Counted from the stretch's first letter, positions 24,492-36,289 are shown. The stretch is DNA of 64,000 nt from Oxyruncus cristatus (GCA_013399855.1 VXAY01002323.1:202194-266193), one strand, 5' to 3'. The notes: generated by a model not told the origin, from the sequence alone. A program made the numbers and translations.

Positions 24492-24886
24492 TTCATAGAA
24501 TCACAGAATCAGACGGGTTGGAAAGGACCTCTGAGATCATCAAGTCCACCCCTTGATCCACCCCCCCCGCGGTTACTGGACTATGGCACTCAGTGCCACG
24601 TCCAGCCTCATCTTAAACACCTCCAGGGATGGAGAATCCACCCCTTCCCTGGGCAGCCCATTCCAATGGCTGATTCCCCTCTCTGGAAAGAATTTCTTCC
24701 CAATATCTCACCCAAACCTCCCCTGGCACAGCTTAAGGCCGAGCCCTCTTGTCTTCCTGAGAGTTGCCTGGGAGAAGAGACCAACCCCCACCTGGCTCCC
24801 CCCTCCTGTCAGGGAGTTGTAGAGAGCGATGAGGTCTCCCCTGAGCCTCCTCTTCTCCAGGCTCAACAACCCCAGCTCCCTCAGCT
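24492..24886 (-). mobile_element. CR1 3' fragment, young (type B), pairs with 34.9-35.35 kb
   Basis: Plus strand starts TTCATAGAATCACAGAATCAG, then GGTTGGAAAGGACCTCTGAG, CTCAGTGCCACGTCCAGCCT, GTTGTAGAGAGCGATGAGGT, and ends at CCCCAGCTCCCTCAG. By eye it differs at only about ten positions over roughly 390 bp from the plus-strand copy ending at 35354, so both are recent. It is 5'-truncated at about 24885. Confidence 0.96.
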
Positions 24887-24969
24887 GAGCGCAGACAATT
24901 TGAAAAGGAAACCCTGATCTTAAGAGTTTCTTACTTGAAACAAACCTTCTGCTTAAACCACTTTTCAAA

Positions 24970-25127
24970 TAGCACAGAATTTTTTGGGTTGGGAGGGACC
25001 TTAAAGCCCATCCAGTGTCACCCCCTGCCATGGGCAGGGACACCTTCCACCAGCCCAGGCTTCTCCGTCCTGGCCTTGGACACTCCCAGGGATAGGGACC
25101 CCACAGCCTCTCTGAGCAACAACCCCT
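24970..25127 (-). mobile_element. CR1 3' fragment (type A)
   Basis: TTTTGGGTTGGGAGGGACCT, GCCATGGGCAGGGACACCTT, TGGCCTTGGACACTCCCAGG and CAGCCTCTCTGAGCAAC are in the usual order. It lies only 85 bp from the young type B copy and has the same orientation. Confidence 0.92.
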
Positions 25128-25867
25128 CAAATAAAAATAAGCCCATTTTAAGGGTGCTTTTTAAAATTTCTCTGCTTTCCTGCTCTGCTTTGAAGAAGTG
25201 GTACCACAAGCTGGAAACGCTGCCTGGGACCCTGGGACCTGCCTCTGTCTCTGGGGAGCCTTGGACAGCTCTGTTCTTTCTTTGCTTCCTCAGTGCTGAG
25301 TTCAGAACAGCAGCACTTTGTGCTGAGTGCTTTGGGATACCCCAGTTGAGAGGAGCAGGATGTCCCAGTACCAGCCAGAGCTGAGCCTGGAGCAGCCTTG
25401 GAAGCAGCTCCTCTGGAATCCATGAGAGAAAGGCACGTGAGAGCCCTCGGAGAGGGCAGCAGCACCACTGATCTGGGGAAATCAGCCCCCTTGCTGTACA
25501 CACAGAGTCACTCACACGTATTCCGCGCCCCAGTTCATTCCCTTTACTCCACTGATTGCCACAAGAACACCTAATAGCAGTTTTATATTAAAATGTGGGG
25601 GTTTTCAAATGAATAGCAGGTATTGCTGGGCTCAAGGCCAATGAAGTGATGAACTGGTCCTCCCCAAATTCACTGCATTAGCCCGGGAAAAATCATATTC
25701 CTAATTAAGTTTATTCTTCTTCCTTCCCTTCCAGTCAGTGGGGTGGGAGAGGGGGCAGTGGGACAGGTTTGGAGTTTATCCACTTCAACATTTCAGGTTT
25801 CTTCTGAGGGCACTAAGCTGGGAAAGTTCCTCGAGCTGCATCACATTCAGGTGGTTCCACCAGGAAA
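25128..25867. other. Unique intronic sequence
   Basis: Minus-strand frames up to 165 codons overlap this segment and the neighbouring CR1. They show no recognisable domain. Confidence 0.45.
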
Positions 25868-26092
25868 AGCCTGAATCCTGGAATCAGGGAACATCCTGAG
25901 CTGGGAGGGACCCACCAGGATCATCCATCCAACTGCTGGCCCTGCACAGACACCCCAAAGTCCCACCCTGGCCCACAGAGCGTTGTCCAAACCCTCCTGG
26001 AGCTCTGGCAGCTTTGGGGCCGTGACCAATTCCTGAGGAGCCTGTTCAGTGCCCAAGCACCTCCTGGGGGTAGAACCTGCTTGGGAAGCCTT
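25868..26092 (-). mobile_element. CR1 3' fragment (type C)
   Basis: Plus strand: ACATCCTGAGCTGGGAGGGAC, CTGGCCCTGCACAGACACCC, GTTGTCCAAACCCTCCTGGA and AGGAGCCTGTTCAGTGCCC. Confidence 0.92.
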
Positions 26093-26643
26093 TGGAAAAC
26101 ATGTGGAACAACCCCTGTACTCACCACGAGTCCCTGCCAGCAGCAAAGGCTTCCTGGATCCTGATATTCATGCAACAGGCAACTCCTCCCACCCAACAAT
26201 GGCTTTTCACTGAACAATCTACCAACAACAACCACTTTGAGTATAATTAAGTAATTAATTATATTTTCTAATCTATTAAGCCTTGATTGCTTATCAAAGC
26301 ATTCAGCTGGATCATTTTCCTCTTGTCATTTCCAATTAATTTTGCTTTTTTTTTTTTAAAAAAAAAAAGGCAAAGGAAAAAGTCTCTCAAACTTCATGGG
26401 GAATCAGGAGCTTCAGTGGAGCAGAAAGAGTAATTGCTGGGTTTTTCCAGCTTCAGCTTCCTAAGGGATGATGCTCACATGATTCCACACGGGTGGAGCA
26501 CCTCATGGCTACCAGGTATGAAATGCTTATCTTTGGCATTAGTGAGAAACTCGTAAAGCCAGCAATGCTCCATGGATCTGCTAATCCCTGGGGCTGCACA
26601 GTTCCACCCACCACAGAGCAGGATAAACCCAGGAGTGGGGGGT
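26093..26643. other. Unique intronic sequence with a T12-A11 palindrome
   Basis: Positions 26341-26375 read TTTGC, twelve T, eleven A, GGCAAA, a nearly perfect inverted repeat. The flanks are AT-rich. No gene. Confidence 0.55.
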
Positions 26644-26867
26644 AATTACACAGCCAGGAATAAAACTCATCGGGCAGCACGTCTGCAAAGCCAAACGTGC
26701 TCCCATGGAAGTGCCAGTGAAAATATATGACAAAAATATCAGGTACCAACGTTGTCAGGTGGCTGAAACTCCCAGAGCTCCAGCAAAGTCCGTGGGATTG
26801 CTCTGCCTTGGGAGAACTGGGAATCCAGTCCACACTCCAGTCTGGATTGTTTAAAATCATGGAAACA
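26644..26867 (-). repeat. Dispersed inverted duplicate, copy 1 (unknown sequence X)
   Basis: In the minus orientation this sequence follows directly on the 3' end of the CR1 at 26868-27066. Key words are CAATCCAGACTGGAGTGTGG, AGAGCAATCCCACGGACTTT, TGGCACTTCCATGGGAGCAC and GCAGACGTGCTGCCCGATGA. The same words in the same order, also following a CR1 tail, occur at 48206-48388 on the other strand. Identity is about 90% by eye, apart from a deletion of roughly 25-30 bp in copy 2. I do not recognise X as a known repeat family or an exon. Confidence 0.9.
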
Positions 26868-27066
26868 CTCAATGGGCTGGGTTGGGAGGGACCTCAAAGC
26901 CCATCCAGTGCCACCCCCTCCCACGGGCAGGGACACCTTCCACCAGCCCAGGTTGCTCCAACCTGGCCTTGGACACTTCCAGGGATCCAGGGGCAGCCAC
27001 AGCTTCTCTGGGAATTCCATCCCACGCCCTCCCCACCCTCACAGGGGAGAATTCCTTCCTGAAATA
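26868..27066 (-). mobile_element. CR1 3' fragment (type A), 3' end joined to sequence X
   Basis: Plus strand: GGGCTGGGTTGGGAGGGACC, CCACGGGCAGGGACACCTTC, TTGGACACTTCCAGGGATCC, ATTCCATCCCACGCCCTCCC and CAGGGGAGAATTCCTTCC. The 3' tail is poor in 8-mer repeats: only CCATGATT precedes X on the minus strand. Confidence 0.93.
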
Positions 27067-29689
27067 AAAACGAGTATTTACTCTGCAGTTGTAGCACAAA
27101 ATCACATCTTTTCTTTTGCCAGTAATTTGTCCTGGGACTTGAAGCAAACTCTGAAAACAAGTGAATATCCAATAAGGGGGAAGAAAAACTTGTTGCAGAT
27201 CCCAGTGGTATTTGGGAAGGAATGGTTTGGGAGAAAACCCACACAGAGTTATGTGAAATCATTGCTCCAGCTACCTTTTGTGCTCTGCATTAGTTATCAT
27301 AAGGCTCTTCATAATATGGAATTTGCTTGGTTTGGTAGTACACCCTGCTCTGATGTTTGATCTCACAGAGAGGAAACAACAAATAAATTCACTAATAACA
27401 GGGAAATTAAGCAGGTTTCCTTCGCCTTGTCCAGCTGGACCAGGAATGTTTTTGCGCTACAATCCATGTAAATGACTGATTATTTAGTCCCTGCTGGGAA
27501 TATAATCCACCTGGAGTGGCAGCAGGGCCACAAATGAAGTGCTCTGTGGTTCCTTCTTTGTGGAAACTGATGCCTCAGAGCTTTTTGGATTTTTTCACTT
27601 TTGTAGGTTACAGAAGTAGTTGTGTGGTAAAGGTAGATTTCAATGTACAGACCCGGTGTACTCCATATAAAACACACAGCGCATGGGATACAGAAATGGT
27701 CATCTCAAATAAATGTGATGTACAAACACGTTGGTGATTCCAGTGGAAGGAAGGGTTCCCTGCACAAAATCAGACGTAAAGCACAGCAGCCAGAGGGGCA
27801 TTTCCACCCCGATGGAAGAGAATAACCTCACTTAGATTGGGGTGGATCCAAAATTTCCCTGCTGCCTGTGCTGCTGAAGCACAGGACATGGTTTGGCTGC
27901 TGTTTTGCCCTGATGGGTGATGCCAGGGTTTCTGGGGTGCACAGGAGTGGGGTTGATGCCTTTTCCTTCCAGCCACGGAGCTCCCACAGTTCGCTCTTTT
28001 CACGCTGTTTTTGGGACTGTACGTTTTCAGCTCAGCTCTGGGATGTGTTTCCTCGGGGTGACACAATCCTGCTTCCTGTCTGGCAGCTGGAAAAGTCCCT
28101 GCAAATCTAACAGGAGCTGTGCATAACACACAGTTTGTTCTTTGGGTGCAAGGTGGGTAAAGCTCCCCTAGAACTGGGAGAGCGCGACTGGGAAATTCCC
28201 CAGCCGGGTTCTCATCCACCCCAGTGAAATGGGAGAAACCAGCCAAAACAAACTGCACTCACCTCTGAGGGCAAAGACTGGGAAAGACACTCCATCCAAT
28301 AAAATCTGATGCTAATTCTGCTCTTATGGGACACACTGTTGGGGTTTACTGGGTGGGGGGAGTGGACCGGCCAAGCTGGGATTCACAGAAGACACAGAAA
28401 ACAGCCCAAACAGGGCTTTGCAAAGGGATTCCACTGGGCAGCTCCCAGCCCTGCTGCACTTCCACGTTCCAGCTGCCTTTGTTCACTTTACCACCTGTGA
28501 GATTCCGGGAGTTATTTACAAATAACCTCTTGGAATTCTGGCTGACCACTTCACCCAAGAGATCTGAAAACCGCTCTCAATGACACCCATTTTCTGCTCT
28601 AAATGGCCCATTACACTTCCTTAATGAACCCACTGATTTGCAAGTTTGTGTGTTAAATCAGAATTCTTTTATATATTCATTAATATATTAATGCATAACA
28701 TACATATTTTACAGAGCACGGCAAGATCTAAATCTCTTTAATTAGGAAAGCGAAGTCATACCCTCCCCACTCCCCTGGGGGCTTCGAGCAGGGCCTGGAG
28801 TGGGCTGGAGGTCAAAGCACATGGATAAACTAATTCCAGGCCACAGGTTCTCCAAGAGATACAATCACCTGCCAGAGATAAAGAAAAGAAGGGACAGACC
28901 CCAGTTGTTTTCTCAGTTCACATCTCAGACAAGTCCAAGGCGCAACTACACACCAAACAATGAAAAGTGGGAGAGAAGCCAGAATTTTCCCCAGATTTTC
29001 CCTGGAGAAAGATTATCCCCCTTGGACGTTTTCTAACTGCCCGTCCTCTCCTTCCTTTTTCCCCCCAGACAGGTTTGCCTCAGATCCTGCACCTGGGAAC
29101 AACCTTCCCCTCAAGTGCCACTTGCATTTCAGGTGTTAATGACACCCAGATTTGCCCGGTGCAAGAAAGGGATCTACAACATGTAATTCTTTTCAACTGC
29201 TTCTCCAGTGGAAACTTGACAATCAGAAAACTTTCTTAAGGGAAAAAAAAAAAAAATAATCAAACCTCTGAAATTCAGGGCGGTGGAGAAATTCATTTCT
29301 CTGTCAGCACCAGCACAAACAGGTTTTCTCATCCTTCTCCTCGGGTACTGCAAGTCATTCATTTCAAAACAGATCTACAGATGTATTGCCATTTTTAACT
29401 GTGAAACAATGCACCAGACAGACAGTAAACTGACTCTGGACACTAAATAAATTTGCTGCCTTATTGACTGAGGTGAATACAAAGAGATGAAGCACTAAAT
29501 CCTGCCAGCTCTAATCTGAAGTTGTCATGCCAGCAAAAATTATATCCAACTCAGCCCAAGGAAATTCTGCCCCCGAAACATTCTTAATAAACACGGTGGG
29601 GAAGGTCTGTGCCTTTGCCAAATCTGTGGGAATCCACGACTGGCTGAGAGGGGGGTGTGGTGAGGAAGAGTTGGGCTCTTCTGTGGTGC
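27067..29689. other. Unique intronic sequence, 2.6 kb
   Basis: AT-rich at 28655-28715 and an A-run at 29240-29258. No gene or CR1 was recognised. Confidence 0.5.
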
Positions 29690-30338
29690 CTCAGGTGACA
29701 GGAGGAGAGGGAACGGCCTTAAACGTCAGAGAGTGGTGGGAACGGAGCTGCCTCCAGTTGGGATCTGGGCACCACTGGTGTCCCCAGGGCTCAGTGCTGG
29801 GCCCAGCCCTGTTTAATGACTTCATTGATGACCTGGATGAGGGGATGGAGTGAACCATCAGCAAATCTGCAGATGACCCCAAACTGGGGGGGAGTGTGGA
29901 TCTGCTGGAGGGCAGGAGGGCTCTGCAGAGGGACCTGGACAGGCTGGATCCATGGGCTGATCCCAACGGGATGAGGTTCACCAAGGCCAAGGGCCACAAC
30001 AAGCCCCGGCAGCCCCACAGGCTGGGGACAGAGTGGGGGGACAGAAAGGGCCCCGGGGGGACTGACTGACAGCAGCTGAACGTGAGCCAGGGGTGCCCAG
30101 GGGGGCAAGAGGCCGATGGATCCTGGCCTGGCTCAGGAGCAGTGTGGCAGCAGGAGCAGGGCAGGGATTGTGCCCCTGCCCTGGGCACTGGGGAGGCCTC
30201 ACCTCGAGGGCTGTGCCCAGCTCTGGGCCCTCAGGTGGGGAAGGGTGGGGAGGGGCTGGAGCGTGTCCAGAGAAGGGCAACGAGGCTGGGGAAGGGTCTG
30301 GAGCACAAGTGCTGGGAGGAAACAAACAGGGATTTTAG
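29690..30338 (+). mobile_element. CR1 ORF2 reverse-transcriptase remnant, 3' end missing
   Basis: The frame ending at 29853 carries PQGSVLGPALFNDFIDDLD, a match to the conserved RT stretch of CR1-type non-LTR elements, followed by a stop. Downstream, CTGGACAGGCTGGATCCATGG, GAACGTGAGCCAG, TGCCCAGCTCTGGGCCCTCA and AGAAGGGCAACGAGGCTGGG follow the normal CR1 order through the ORF2 end. The copy then breaks off near 30338, before the usual 3'UTR and tail. Stops and frameshifts make it non-functional. Confidence 0.88.
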
Positions 30339-31974
30339 GGGGATTTTAGGTACCTGCAAAATAACACAGGTTCCCATCCGAGTGCATCCAAACGTTTTCC
30401 TCCCCTCCCCACCACAGTCCCCTCCCAACACTGTTCCAACACAGAGTTAGAGGTAAAACTTGCCTTTCCCCCCCCCCCTTTCCTTTAAATAAAAATAACG
30501 AGTTAAAAATCAACAAATTAACACCTGAAAACGCGTATCCAAAGAGAGAGCACCATTCCAGAGTGACTGGACCTGCTCCTGAAGAACAGGGAGGGCCTTT
30601 AGGACTCCCTGTTGGGATTTCTGTCACGGAATGGCAGAGTTTTTCAATCACATCAGCTAAGAGCTGGAGATAAGATAGGGCCAGAAAACGAATTACCTGG
30701 GATATACCCTGTATAATTTGGCTTTGTGGCTGGGGAAAATAAAAGTAAAATCACAGGTAGCCTCTGAAAGCCTCAGTGATTTTCGGATTTCAGCTTTAAA
30801 ACAACTTATTTACTAGGAGGCAAAATTGGGATAATGTTTCAAAGAGTGGCTCTGTGGCTTCGAAACTCGACTCTGGTTGTCAGGCCCGTCTTAGGCACCC
30901 AAAGTTCAGTTTAAATTTTGAGTGCCCACGAGCACAAAAGCAGCTGAGACGTTTGGGGTCTGGGGCTTTGGAGTTTAAGGGCAACCCCCTGCCTACAGCA
31001 CAGCTGGAAAGGAACCCTTTGTATTCCTGAACCCTTGGAAAAGTTACGTGGGGATAGAATTTCTAAAAGCTCCAGTGGTGGTTTTTTTGGTGTTTTGGTT
31101 TTTTCCCCCCCCACACAAAAGCTCTGACTTTGCTACAACAGGCACGAAAAACACTCCAGGGGAAGAACGTAGGACACCCAAACAGCTGCCCCTCAGCTCA
31201 GCTGCTGCCCTTTGGGTGGTTCTGGGGCACCTGGGAGGGTGAGCCCTCAGATTAATCGGAATTTCTGGGCCCAGCTAGGGAGCTGTGAGCCCTGAGTGGA
31301 CACTCTCCTCTGGCAGAGTGACATTTTGGGCGCAGGAAGTGAACAGAAATGAGCCACAGGCAGCCAAACCCCTGGGCAACAGCTGCAAAAATAACACTTG
31401 CACTGCTACAGGTGGATTCGGGGGACGGTTTCTCCCCTCCTGGGCCCCCCCAGTGCTGGGCCTGCGGCAGATTGTTGGATGCCATGGATGGAAACCTGCA
31501 GCAGCACCTGCTCGGAGTTAATTAGCCCTGCCTGGCTCGGGAGCAGCTGTTGATTTTGGTGGAGGCTTTGTCTTTATTTCGGGTTGGGAGTGTTTGTTCA
31601 GCGGAGCAGGAGCCAGGGGAAGCCCTGAGCAGCTGGTGTTCCACCAGCCATGGCCTTGGCTGCCAGCTCACCTGCCAGACCACGTCCTGGGCTCCAGGAG
31701 AGGGGCTGGGGGTGAGCAAGGAACAGAGAGAGGGGCGTGGTGAACTCAGGCTGGTTCCTATGGGGGAGAAATGACCTGATTTAACAGATACTGGGCGGGC
31801 TTGGTTTGTGTTGGTGCTTCTGAGAAGCACTTCTCTTCAATCCCACCCTTCTCCACCACTTCTCTTCAGCTGCACCTCCATCAACCTAAGTTTATCCAAA
31901 GATTCAGGTGCCTTATCCCACCTGCAAGGACTCCAGTGGGAGAAGGGCTGGGCTTACACACACCTCACATGAGG
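30339..31974. other. Unique intronic sequence
   Basis: A C-run at 30470-30478 and T/C runs near 31085-31112. No gene was recognised. Confidence 0.45.
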
Positions 31975-32076
31975 AGCACTCAGGGTCGTGGCTCGGGGGT
32001 GGCGCTGGGCTGATGGGTCGACTTGGTGATCTTAGAGGGATTTTCCAGCCTTAATGATTCCAGGATTCTATGGTTG
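31975..32076 (+). mobile_element. CR1 3' tail (type B), short
   Basis: GGTGGCGCTGGGCTGATGGG, CGACTTGGTGATCTTAGAGG, TTTTCCAGCCTTAATGATTCC and an AGGATTCTATGG end. Confidence 0.85.
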
Positions 32077-32132
32077 CCCTTTTCACCTGGAGCTCTGCTG
32101 AGACCAGCCAATCTGACCACCAAATGGAAATA

Positions 32133-32690
32133 ATCCTGGAATCCTGGAAGGTTTGGGGCTGGAAAGGATCTTAAAGCCCATCCAGCCCCTTACCCTGTTG
32201 TGGGCAGGCACACCTTCCACTAGCCCAGGTTGCTCCAAGCCTCGTCCAGCTTGGCCTTGGACACTTCCAGGGATCCAGGGGCAGCCACAGCTTCTCTGGG
32301 CAACCTGTGCCAGGACCTCCCCACCCTCCCAGGGAGCAATTCCTTCCCAATATCCCATCTAACCCTGCCATGTATCAGCGGGAAGCCATTCCTCTCGTCC
32401 TGCCACTCCATCCCTTGTAAACAGCCTCTCTCCACCTTCCTTGCAGGCCTCTTTAGGTCCTGAAAAGCCACAATGTGGTCACCCCAAAGCTTCTGTTCTT
32501 CAGGCTGAACAATCCCAACTCTCCAGCCTTCTCTCCCAGCAGAGCTGCCCCATCCTTCTGATCATCCTGGGGCCTCCTCTGGACTCTCTCCAGCAGCTCC
32601 ATGTCCTTCCTGTGCTGGGCCCCCAGGGCTGGATGGGATTCCGAGTGGGATCTCAGCAGAACAGAGCAGAGGGGTTGGGACATGCTCAGG
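32133..32690 (-). mobile_element. CR1 3' fragment, about 560 bp (type A)
   Basis: The longest type A copy. Plus strand: GAAGGTTTGGGGCTGGAAAG, CCTTGGACACTTCCAGGGAT, CCTTTGCAGG-like TTCCTTGCAGGCCTCTTTAG, TTCTTCAGGCTGAACAATCC, TCTGGACTCTCTCCAGCAGC and CCATGTCCTTCCTGTGCTGG, reaching the ORF2-3'UTR junction region. Its tail faces the plus-strand type B tail at 32076, 57 bp away. Confidence 0.94.
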
Positions 32691-33279
32691 GAAACAGCTG
32701 AATGAAAACAATCAGCTGATTTCAGCTTTCTTGGCAACCTAATTATCCACAGAGCCTGAGCCAGTTACACGTTGTGTCCAAGATGAGTTGAATGATGAAG
32801 CTGATAATGAGAACATGACCATCTACTATTAAAAAAAGCAGCTTTACAGAAACAACAAACCAAGCAGTCCATGGCAAACAGATGGGTACAAGATTCAGAG
32901 ATGTGTACATACAAAACTTGATTGAAATTAAAATTATTAAGCACTGTAATAAATTCAGCTTGGGCGGGTGAAAGGCGGCCCTTAAGTAAGGAAGGGTGAA
33001 AATGGGTTTAAATAATTAAGGCTCTATTTACAAATGTCTCCTGAAGTATTCATGAGAATCTCTTCATAGGGATAACAAAGAATAAAATAAAGAATAAGGA
33101 ATAAAAGCTCCCATGTGAACAGCAAAGGTGTTCTCTGAGCTGTACCTGCCAGTTTGGAGAGGGTAAAGGACAGGGAAGGGATCCCAGCTGCTGGGCTGGG
33201 ATAGAAAATCGGCACATCTTTGGAATAACTGTGCTGTGGCTCAGGCAAACCCCCTTCAACCATCAAACAGCACCATCAC
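32691..33279. other. Unique AT-rich intronic sequence
   Basis: Low-repetition AT-rich sequence from 32700 to about 33110, between two CR1 copies. It has no coding signal. This is one of the segments most worth checking for conservation. Confidence 0.5.
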
Positions 33280-33520
33280 GGGACTGGCGACACTGGAAAA
33301 GCCCTTTAAGATCAAACCCGACACCCCCACGGTCACCACTAAACCACGGCCTCGAAGTGCCACATCCACGCGTGTTCTGAGCACCTCCAGGGATGGTGAC
33401 TCCACCCTTGCCCTGGGCAGCCTATTCCAACGCTTTCCATGATTTTTTCCCTGCCCCAATATCCGATCTAAACCCCCCCTGGTGCGACACGAGGCCGTTG
33501 TTTTCTCATCCTGTCCCTCA
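33280..33520 (-). mobile_element. CR1 3' fragment (type B), diverged
   Basis: Plus strand: CACTGGAAAAGCCCTTTAAG, ACCACTAAACCACGGCCTCG, AAGTGCCACATCCACGCGTG, CACCTCCAGGGATGGTGACT and GACACGAGGCCGTTGTTTTC. Confidence 0.88.
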
Positions 33521-34204
33521 GAGCCAGCCTTGACCCCCCTCCCATGCGTTCATTTGCTTTGTCAGCTTTGAGCAGAAGGTCACAGAATACATAGTTCTGA
33601 CTCGGATGCAAACCACCCTGCAGACGTTAATTACCAGCTAACAAGGAACGATTTCTTGCCTCCTAGCAGAGGGTTGGTTCGGGTAATTGCAGCTTTGTCC
33701 CCTGTTTTCTTTATCCCAGCACAAAGAGCTCCCAGACTTGCTCCCCTCGCACCTTGTGGTGACAAACCGCCCGAGACCAGGACAAGCACGATTTCCCAAA
33801 CTCCTTTTGATTCCAGAAAAAGCTGCGGGATCCTGGTTGTCCTCGCCAGCATCCTCTGGCATTTGGATCAGAGGGGCTGCCTGGAGGCTCTGGAATACCT
33901 GCAAACCCCTCTGGGATTCACTGAGCCTTCGGTGCTTGTCCTTGGGACGATGCCACTGCAATCCCAGTGCAGCTGCAGCTGCAAGGAAGCCTGGAAATGA
34001 GCATCAGAGAGCACGGAAAAGCCTCCAAGCCCCGTCACTCCTATATGTTATGACACAACAAGGAGACAGAAGGATTTATGGAATGTTCCCCTCCTTGCAG
34101 GGCAGCAGCATCAGCAACCGGCGCGTTCCGTGGGGGCAGAGAGAATGAAGGATTCTGTGGAGCACCTGGACACACCCCCAGTGGAATTCCTTAGATCAGG
34201 GCAG
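33521..34204. other. Unique intronic sequence
   Basis: No supported feature. Plus- and minus-strand frames of 100-150 codons overlap one another at 33640-34150 and show no known motif. Confidence 0.45.
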
Positions 34205-34395
34205 CACACCTGACCAGGGGCTGGGATGGAGTTCCCCGGGAAGCTGTGGCTGCCCCTGGATTCCTGGAAGCGTTCAAGGCCAGGTAGGATGGGGCTTGGA
34301 GCAACCTGGGGTGGTGGAAGGTGTCCCTGCCCGGTGGAACTGGAAGGGCTTTAAGGTGCCTCCCAACCCAAACCGTTCCACGACTCCATAATTCC
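34205..34395 (+). mobile_element. CR1 3' fragment (type A)
   Basis: GGAAGCTGTGGCTGCCCCTG, AGGATGGGGCTTGGAGCAAC, GGTGGAAGGTGTCCCTGCCC, and a CCCAACCCAAACCGTTCCAC end. Confidence 0.92.
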
Positions 34396-34664
34396 TTTTT
34401 GGAATTATATAATTGATGGGCTGCAGTGGGGGGAGCTCCTGCTGCCACAAAACAACGGAGGAGGAAAGATCCACCGTGGTGTCAAGTCGGGCCACTCCCG
34501 ACGGGCTGCCCTGCTCTGCCTCCCTGTGCTCCACCCGCCCAGAGAGGGCCGGGCTGGCTGGTGCTGCTCTCCCTCAGCCTGGCACCCGGGGGTAGCTGGG
34601 CAGAGAAGGGGAGAAAGCCCCGCTCCGTGCGGATTTATCCCGCCTCAAAGCCCTCATCATTCAG

Positions 34665-35354
34665 GCAGGAAGGGATCTGGGGGTGCTCATTGACAGGGAG
34701 CTGAACATGAGCCAGAGTGTGCCCAGGGGGCCAAGAAGGCCAATGAATCCTGGCCTGGATCAGGAACAGTGTGGCAGCAGGAACAGGGAAGTGATTCTGC
34801 CCCTGGACTCAGCACTGGTGAGGCCACCCCTGGAGTGCTGTGTCCAGCTCTGGGCCCCTCAGCTCAGGAAGGACATGGAGGGGCTGGAGCAGGGCCAGAG
34901 AAGAGCAACCAGGCTGGGGAAGGGACCTGAACACAAGCCCTGTGAGGAGAGGCTGAGGGAGCTGGGGTTGTTGAGCCTGGAGAAGAGGAGGCTCAGGGGA
35001 GACCTCATCGCTCTCTACAACTCCCTGACAGGAGGGGGGAGCCAGGTGGGGGTTGGTCTCTTCTCCCAGGCAACTCTCAGGAAGACAAGAGGGCTCGGCC
35101 TTAAGCTGTGCCAGGGGAGGTTTGGGTGAGATATGAGGAAGAAATTCTTTCCAGAGAGGGGAATCAGCCCTTGGAATGGGCTGCCCAGGGAAGTGGTGGA
35201 TTCTCCGTCCCTGGAGGTGTTTAAGATGAGGCTGGACGTGGCACTGAGTGCCATAGTCCAGTAACCGCGGTGGGGTTGGATCAAGGGTTGGACTTGATGA
35301 TCTCAGAGGTCCTTTCCAACCTGTCTGATTCTATGATTCTATGATTCTATGATC
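34665..35354 (+). mobile_element. CR1, about 690 bp, young (type B), ORF2 end to tail
   Basis: It begins near AGGGATCTGGGGGTGCTCAT, in the last part of ORF2, and passes GTGTCCAGCTCTGGGCCCCT and AGAGCAACCAGGCTGGGGAA. It ends with the tail GGTTGGACTTGATGATCTCA and three ATTCTATG units. From about 34952 onward it is the near-identical inverted partner of 24492-24886. It is 5'-truncated and cannot mobilise itself. Confidence 0.96.
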
Positions 35355-36289
35355 TCCAGGAGGAAACACCTGAGCTTTGCCCCCAGCACCTGAAGGCACA
35401 CCATAACAGCTTCTTCTCCGGCTCACACTGCAAACGGAGCTGAGGGAGTTGGGGTAATAACATTACCCGGGTTGAAAGACGCCCCGGAGCAGCTCCTTCC
35501 CTCCTCTTCGAAAGAAGGAACAAATAAAGCAGGTGCTCGTTTCTGAGATGAATATATAATGGAGCAGAACTAAATGAGAAAGGCTTTGAGGGCCACGTTC
35601 ACCTCCTGTGTCTTTAGGAGGATACAACAGGTCTTCAAGTGCACACTGGCAGCTCTTTCCCCTACTGCAGGTGGCTGCTGTTGTTGTTTGCACAGGGGAG
35701 CTGCATCCCAGCCTGGTACTGAGTCACTGCTTCATTTTAGTGAATCGATCCCAAAAATCCATTTGCCTGCAAGCAAAGTTCAGCTTTCAAATAAATAAGT
35801 TTAGGCTGGGGAAAAATAGGGGGAAAAAAAGCGGCTGTTCAGTGTAAGCCAAGCTTAGAAGTTCTGGAAGGGCCATGGAAGGTGCTCCAGGACAAAGGAC
35901 CCCACAGGGCCAGAGAGCCCAGGCAGCCCCAGCTCTCAGGGGGCACAGGCACAGCAGCAGCAGCTGAACAGGGAGCTGGGCTGGCACTCCAGGGGCTCAG
36001 AGGTGCTGAGACACCATCTGCCCTTCCCTGGGGCCACATCTGCTCCTGCTGCGCCTGCCCGTGCTGGCACAGCCCAGCTCAGGGGAGAGCAGTCAGAGAT
36101 CCCTGCACAGGCTCCCCAGAGGGGAGGGCACTGGGCTGGCAGGAAAGTGGAGCTTCCAAGGGACCAATGAGCTCCAGAAATGAGCCAGTTCATCTGCAGA
36201 GGCTCAGAGAGATCACATTTGTTTGTCCAACCCCATCGTGCTCGGTGTCCCCACCCCCTGCAGCGAGCACTGCTCAGGCAGCAGAACAT
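35355..36289. other. Unique intronic sequence
   Basis: GC-richer towards 36200. Long open frames crossing 35882-36290 run into the satellite and are not supported as coding. Confidence 0.45.

Noticed and set aside
26453..26872. Minus-strand frame of 139 codons covering sequence X, considered as an exon
   Set aside because: Copy 2 at 48 kb loses the frame through a deletion, the frame starts beside a CR1 tail, and no known domain is present.
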